DNA from: Thunnus maccoyii
Lineage: Eukaryota; Chordata; Actinopteri; Scombriformes; Scombridae
Direction: 5' to 3'
DNA length: 64,000 bases
NCBI RefSeq assembly: GCF_910596095.1
Contig: NC_056551.1
Span: forward strand, 12,045,501-12,109,500
The position numbers and the translations under genes are program-made. Of the stretch, positions 38,038 to 64,000 are shown piece by piece. How positions within the stretch are numbered: the stretch's first letter is position 1; the number at the start of each line of letters is the position of its first letter. The notes under the pieces are model-generated. The model made no database searches. It had not been told where the DNA came from and worked only from the letters and a program-made list of their open reading frames with translations.

Positions 38038-39539
38038 AAAGGAGAAACAAAAACAATCTCATTAGGTTCATCATCTGCAGATAATTAGTGGAAAAAACCT
38101 TCACAGTCCACAAAACACTGGCCCTGGGAAAAACAGACCAACTGGTTTGCTCTCTTCCAAAACCTTTTATACCCTATCACCTGCTGTCTGTGGCTAATCA
38201 GGAAGGGTCTCTGGAGCTAGTGCCACTTTGACCCAGGTGGCATTGATTACCCCTTGTTTGAAGCTAAATGGTATTCAACTGTATTTTGACAAAAACATAA
38301 TCAAAAATACATATTTTTACTGAAGTTAATAAGCAAGTAAACATTCCCTTCTTTGGAACTGACTAACATTACAGCAGGAAAAAACACCCACAAAGATATT
38401 TTAAAGGGGAAGTGCACTCCTTCTTCTTAAAGGGTCAAGCAGGTCAGGGAAGGGAATTAAAGTCCCCTTAAAGAAAACTTGTGTGAGCAAAAAGACTAAA
38501 CACAAGTGAATAAGCATTTCTCAAACATCACAAGTTCATGGCTGATAAAAATGTTGATCAGATGAGCGAGAGGAAAGTGCACTTTCCTCTCAGCGTACAT
38601 ACCAACATTAACTCAATTACATATTGGAAATGGAGAAAGTAGGCTCCATGACATTGCCTATAAATGTAGATTTTACTGGATGCTGGTGATTCGAAATGTG
38701 AAACAGAGATTTTCTCTATGATATCACCAATGTATGGAGAATCTTTTACAGTTGACAAGCGGTAATTGTAAATTTATGTTGTCCTGCTCAGAAATCCTCA
38801 AATACACCCCACGAACAAAGATCGAATTAAAAAAGAGCCTCTGTACTTGGTAGATTAGAAAAACAAATATTTTCTTTAAGTAAATAACCATTTTCTTGTT
38901 GACCAAGAAAAACCTACACCTACTCCGCTGACCTACACCTTTCTGCATAGCTCACACTCACCTGTACTCCTACACAGTGCAAGCAGGCCACAGTCTTTGC
39001 TCACAAGAAAACAGCCACAGCAGAACCTTCGTCAGACTGACTGGAACAACTTGCTGCCTTTGTACTGCCTCCACATATAACAAAAATAATTAATTAAAAA
39101 CTACCCTTATTGTCAGCAGAGAAATCCACAGCTGTTGAAGATGTTTCCCTGCTGGCTGAGTTATATAAGCCGTTGAACATCACAAACACCACATAAATGA
39201 AAAGGCAATGGAGAAGCAAATTGGCAAATAATGAAATATGCCGCATATGAATTAAACTGAAAGGGAGAAAATGTCATTAACATTTGTTTTTTAATTCAGT
39301 GTATATAGTGCCAGTCACTTTTAAAAAAGATGATTTGTATTGTACACTATCAAGCAACAATGCTGCAATTCTCCCAAATAATGACTGAATTAAAGCTTCA
39401 AAGTATCAATGACTCTTAAAGTTTTGCATATTTTAAGGCTACAACCAACTAGGAACTAAAGACTACATAGTGATTACTGTCCATCTGCTATTTTAGACAC
39501 TCTGATCAGTATTCAGCACTGCATGAAATGAGAATGGAC
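38038..39539. other. Unannotated spacer between two LINE fragments
   Basis: Contains only the perfect palindrome at 38568-38591. No exon or known repeat was recognised. Confidence 0.5.
38568..38591. repeat. 24-bp perfect palindrome
   Basis: The arm GAGAGGAAAGTG is followed directly by its exact reverse complement CACTTTCCTCTC. It lies in a stretch with no gene. Confidence 0.85.
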
Positions 39540-40900
39540 TGTTAAGTGTCTGCTCAGCTTGAAATAGTCAAATACCACTTTGCTCTCAAAAAATGATCAA
39601 TTTTTATCAGTGGCCAAATTCCAAAATCAGTTAAACTTAAGAGTGGCTTTAAATGGCCTAAGGATGGCTTTAGATATTTGGGTATTTTCCCCCCCTCTCT
39701 ATAGAAAAATTATATGAGGCTAATTCCAAGAAGATAGTCTGATGCATTAGTGAAGATCAACGCTCCCTCTTTCTCTAATAGGCTGTGTGGAGAGTGTATG
39801 TATGAATGTTCTGCCCAGGTTACTTTATCTATTTCAGATTCTTCAAAATCTACATTTGATAAACTGAGTAAAATAATTTCAAAATTAAATGGCAAGGAAA
39901 AGAACCAAGAATAAGGCTTAAAACATTACAAGTAGCAAAACCGAATGGAGGGGTGGGAGTTCCATATTTCAGGTATTACTTCTGGGCCACGCAAGTGAGG
40001 CACCTAGTATCATGGATTAAGGATTCTTCATATACATGATGGCCTCTGTTTGGTACCTCTAAAGTTGCTTCCCTTCTTCGATGTTTCCCTAAAAAAAATG
40101 CTCAAATGGGGGAGCGGACTAGGGTAACCCTAGAAATCTGGAGAGCCATACAAACTTCGCCTAGCTTACCAAAGCAAATCTCATCAGTGGCTAGTGTAGG
40201 TTATCTGAAGGATTGTGTACCAGTGCATATAGATGTAGGCTTTAAAAAGGGATCTGAATATGGACTCAGTTATTTACATAATTTTTTTCACAATAGTGAG
40301 ACACTTGACACATAAGGAATGGGAAAACACAAAAAAGCCTACTCCAGTAGGACAGTTCCTTACAGAACTGCAATTTGGAAATGAGGTTAGAAAAGTAATC
40401 TCCAATTTATACCTATTTTTTCTTCTAAATGACCCCAAACAATACATTACAAATAAAGGAGCAATGAGAGGTTAAAATGAATACAGATATATTATTAGAT
40501 ACCTGGGGGAAGTTTATAGGGAGGCACATTTGATGAGCAATTCTAACACTTGGAGGGAGTTCAAATGGAAAGTTATAACAAGATACTTTCGGTTCCCGCA
40601 ACTAACATTAAAGTGGAGCCCGACTAGCAAACTGGCAACCACACAACATTTTTTGGTCATGTTCAAAGTTAAGAAATTTCTAGAAGCATGTGTCAGACGC
40701 CCTCAGAGAAGTGTTTCACAAGTTCATGGCTGAAGATCCAAAGGCGGTCCTCCTCGGAGCAATTCCTGAAGGCTTCGCGGGAAGGGCTGAAATCTATTTG
40801 TTCCAAATACTTTTGGAGCTGCGATTAAATGTATCACAAGTAGATGGTTGAAACCTGATCCTCTCCACCCCATCATTCATTCTTATCTCATGTTGTTGTG
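39540..40900 (+). mobile_element. L1-like retrotransposon ORF2 fragment, degenerate
   Basis: Translation across frames gives FRYLGIF, NVLPRLLYLFQ, KEPRIRLKTLQVAKPNGGVG and YFRYYFWATQVRHLVSWI, then TWREFKWKVITRYFRFPQ. This order is that of the L1-clade ORF2 downstream of the RT catalytic core in fish. Several frameshifts and stops are present, so the copy is inactive. Upstream RT and endonuclease parts are missing. Confidence 0.75.
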
Positions 40901-42179
40901 TATCTGAATAGTTGCAGATGAAACTTTCTCACGCTATCCCACTTACCAACTGTCACTGTCAATGAAGATGACTTGTCTCTCAGATAGACAGCAGATACTA
41001 TAGGCTGCAAAAGACAGGAACCATCTCACACAGGCACTATCTTAAAGTGTTTATCAATTTTAACTGTATAAATGATTTTTATTGTTCCTTTTAAGCTCTG
41101 TATTATCATCAATTGTGGAACCTCCGCGCTATAGGGTAAAGTATTTCTGGTTGCTTTCATTGTGTATGTAGTCTTTTTTCTTGAAAACCATGTGCAAAAA
41201 GGTTAGACATGTCACTGCCCAATTTGGATGATGGTATCATTTCAAAGACAACTTTTAGGACTACTTCAAAAGATAAAGTCTTTCTGACTCTGCGATAAAA
41301 GGCCTGGGAGCAAATGATAAGGTCGACTGTGTTGTATCATTGGCACTGTTGCTCTGTCGGTCTAACAGACAATGGGATTCTTCCCAGACAACTCCTACAA
41401 CGCTGACAGGTATAAGATAATAAAACTGGTGTGTACAGTATTGCCAGGCCTTGTGCTGGCAGCATTTCTTTGGGGATAGTACATATAAGTATAAATTTAA
41501 AATTGCTCACTGATAGCCTACTCAAAATAGAACAAAGGTTGAAGAATGTTTCACAATCATAACAGCGTAGAAAAAAAGAAACTAACTTACACGAGCAGGA
41601 CATTTTGAAGTAGAATAGATTAGAATAGCATGTTTTTTCAAATATGTCATTTGTGGTAAAATGTAATAATTAAAGCTTCCTCAAGCTATTACTGAACACA
41701 TAAGATGTGTTAGAAAACCTTTTTTTAATACAGACATTTAAACAATGAATCCACAAACAAATCTCAAATTTGGCTATTAATTTTACAAACAGTATTGCTG
41801 TAACATTTTTTTTTTAATTCAAAAAGTGGAATTTGACTACTGGATATGAAGTATTACAATTTACCTTCTTTTATTGATTGTATTGTGTAAAAAATAAAAT
41901 TGAATATGTAATAGGTGTATCTACACATTACCAAGTGTCAATGTTAAAAAGTTATCAGAATTAGTCCAAAATATTTTCGACTAGTACAATGAAAAAATGT
42001 GCTTTCCTTGAGCAGTCCACAAAAATCACAACTATGATACAGTAGATCATTATCAATTAACTCCACTAAAAAATATGTTTTGCTTTACCTAGATGTTTGA
42101 CCTGCATTGTTCAGGAGGTGTATGTGCACTAAATTGCTGTTTTCACATTTATCTGCCTTGCTTATCTTACGTGTGAGTT
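40901..42179. other. Unannotated AT-rich spacer
   Basis: Nothing recognised beyond the possible tail of the L1-like element at its left edge. Confidence 0.45.
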
Positions 42180-42433
42180 GAACACATGTAGTTACGAGTA
42201 GGATTCTGTGACATCATAACTCGTCTGGAAGCCAGTCATGCTCCACCAATATACGACTTCCATAAGAGTGTGATGTCCATTGTCAGTGTAGGAAGGAGTA
42301 GATGTAATTTTAAGGATTTTTAACTGGGTAATTATACTTCTTTTGTGGAAAACCAATCAAGGAATTGTGATTGTTTTTGAAATGTTACTCAAGTATTTGT
42401 ATATACCTTAAAACATGTCTGGAGGGGATTTTT
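42180..42433 (-). mobile_element. Family A repeat, copy 4, inverted
   Basis: Read on the minus strand it begins ATCCCCTCCAGACATGTTTT after a TTTAAAAA-type flank and runs through the GATGTCACAGAATCC region. It matches the left and middle parts of the copies at 14.1 and 25.1 kb. The far end is not well defined. Confidence 0.55.
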
Positions 42434-42694
42434 AAATCTTTCAAGAACATTTTTTCATAGGATGTAGCACCTTTTTTGACCTTGTCATACAGTGTTTATC
42501 TCTAAATGTCTTATCTTTATGAATTATATTTCACTTCCCAAAAATTTAGTAGTCTATTTAGAAATGTATTTAAATTTGTAGAATATATCACCACCATTTC
42601 TTACAAGTTATGACATCATTGGAGAAATCAATAACATCGCTCCTTTTTGGTTTGACAAGTATCTGAAATTTGTGTAGAATATCTAAAAAATTTA

Positions 42695-42790
42695 AATCAC
42701 AATCAGAATCAAAATCAGGTTTATTGCCAAGTAGGTTTGCACATACAAGTAATTTGCCTTGTGTGGTGTTGTGGTGCATGACATATTTAC
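42695..42790 (-). repeat. LINE 3'-end fragment, inverted
   Basis: CAATCAGAATCAAAATCAGG, followed by TTTATTGCCAAGTAGG, is the reverse complement of the ATTCTGATT-tailed 3' UTR found at about 50510-50573. It is a short solo 3' end from a strongly 5'-truncated insertion. Confidence 0.6.
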
Positions 42791-42849
42791 ACAAAATGAA
42801 GTAGTCCTAAATAATATATTAATATTCATTCATCTCAACCACTGTTTTT

Positions 42850-43440
42850 CCAGTCAGACATCCTCAGTGTTTATCAAATCAACTACAGATACAAATCAAC
42901 TACAGATCGCTTAATTTGTATACAGTTCTTTAAACAGGATCCCTCCCTCATATTTTCATGAACAACATTCCTACAATAATCAATTCCACAATTATTCCAC
43001 TCGAAATAACTATAAACTCAGGCCTCCTATCTGTCGAACATCTCAATTACAGTTTGGTTTAATTTACCGAGGTTCTGTGATATGGAACGCTCTGCCATCT
43101 CATATTTTAAACTGAGCACCTGCACAATTTATCAAAGCTGTTAAAGCTTTGTTTTTATCTCCACAATGTTATCCTTATGGATTATTCGTTTTAATTTCAT
43201 TTAATTACTTTGTGTACTTGTATATATGGATGTCTGCTAGTGTGTGTCATCTTATCTTTTGTCTTTTTTTTCCTTTTTTCTCTCTCTCTTTCCCATTCTT
43301 TTAATATTTTGCCCCTTTTCTAATGGATTAAAGTATGCACTGGAGAGTGTCCTGATCAAGCCATGACATCACATCCATCACATTTTCTATTGTTTATGTA
43401 TCAATTTGTATCTCTTGCATATGTGTAAATGAATAAAAAA
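42850..43440 (+). mobile_element. Non-LTR retrotransposon 3' fragment
   Basis: A plus-strand frame reads FHNYSTRNNYKLRPPICRTS, QLQFGLIYRGSVIWNALPSH, typical of the C-terminal tail of a fish LINE polyprotein. It ends in an A-rich tail near 43440. Stops and short length show that it is dead. Confidence 0.6.
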
Positions 43441-43611
43441 CAAAAATCAATATAAAAAAGGAAAGGATTTACAAAAAAAAGATATATAAGAAATATTGAG
43501 TGATAAGAGATGCTACAGGTTTAAACTTTAAAAAGAAGAAAATGAGTTGAAATGTACAAATAATTGATGTAAATGTAATGTAGATTGTGTGTTCACAGTT
43601 ATGGCACTACA

Positions 43612-43637
43612 ACACACACACACACACACACACACAC
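43612..43637 (+). repeat. (CA)n microsatellite upstream of atp2a2
   Basis: A CA run about 600 bp upstream of the SERCA start codon, at the edge of the presumed promoter. Confidence 0.85.
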
Positions 43638-43639
43638 GC

Positions 43640-64000
<20,361 letters not shown>

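Overview
The window looks like nuclear DNA of a ray-finned fish, most likely a percomorph teleost. It is AT-rich and its genes are split by GT-AG introns. It carries many (CA)n microsatellites, fragments of several LINE families and short DNA-transposon copies of types common in fish. No bacterial, viral or CRISPR feature was seen.

Layout. From 1 to about 26.9 kb the DNA is mostly non-coding and rich in repeats. I can support only two exons there, each 144 nt, both on the minus strand (10940-11083 and 22779-22922). They join in frame and encode coiled-coil sequence, possibly the N-terminal part of a RIMBP2-like protein. From 26.9 to 31.9 kb lies a complete noc4l gene on the minus strand (15 coding exons, 530 codons). 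From 33.0 to 35.3 kb lies a complete pus1 gene, also on the minus strand (6 coding exons, 421 codons). The stretch from 35.6 to 43.5 kb is a graveyard of retrotransposons. From about 43.6 kb to the right edge is the 5' part of a SERCA calcium-pump gene, best matched to atp2a2. Ten coding exons give residues 1-365, ending just after the phosphorylated aspartate, and the gene runs off the window.

How the genes relate. noc4l (small ribosomal subunit assembly), pus1 (tRNA and mRNA pseudouridylation in nucleus and mitochondria) and atp2a2 (ER/SR calcium uptake) are unrelated housekeeping or muscle genes. They are neighbours by synteny: all three human orthologues, and RIMBP2, lie on chromosome 12q24. 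They do not form a functional system.

I found no previously undescribed system. The best second-look items are: an upstream pus1 exon that adds a basic, mitochondrial-type leader in frame and is preceded by a start-stop uORF; two short introns inside the part of SERCA that I remember as one exon in mammals; a transposon nested in another with an 8-bp target duplication and an empty-site copy elsewhere in the window; well-preserved hAT-type and TTAA-type MITEs; a retrotransposon tail ending about 20 bp before a SERCA splice acceptor; and a 24-bp perfect palindrome at 38.57 kb.
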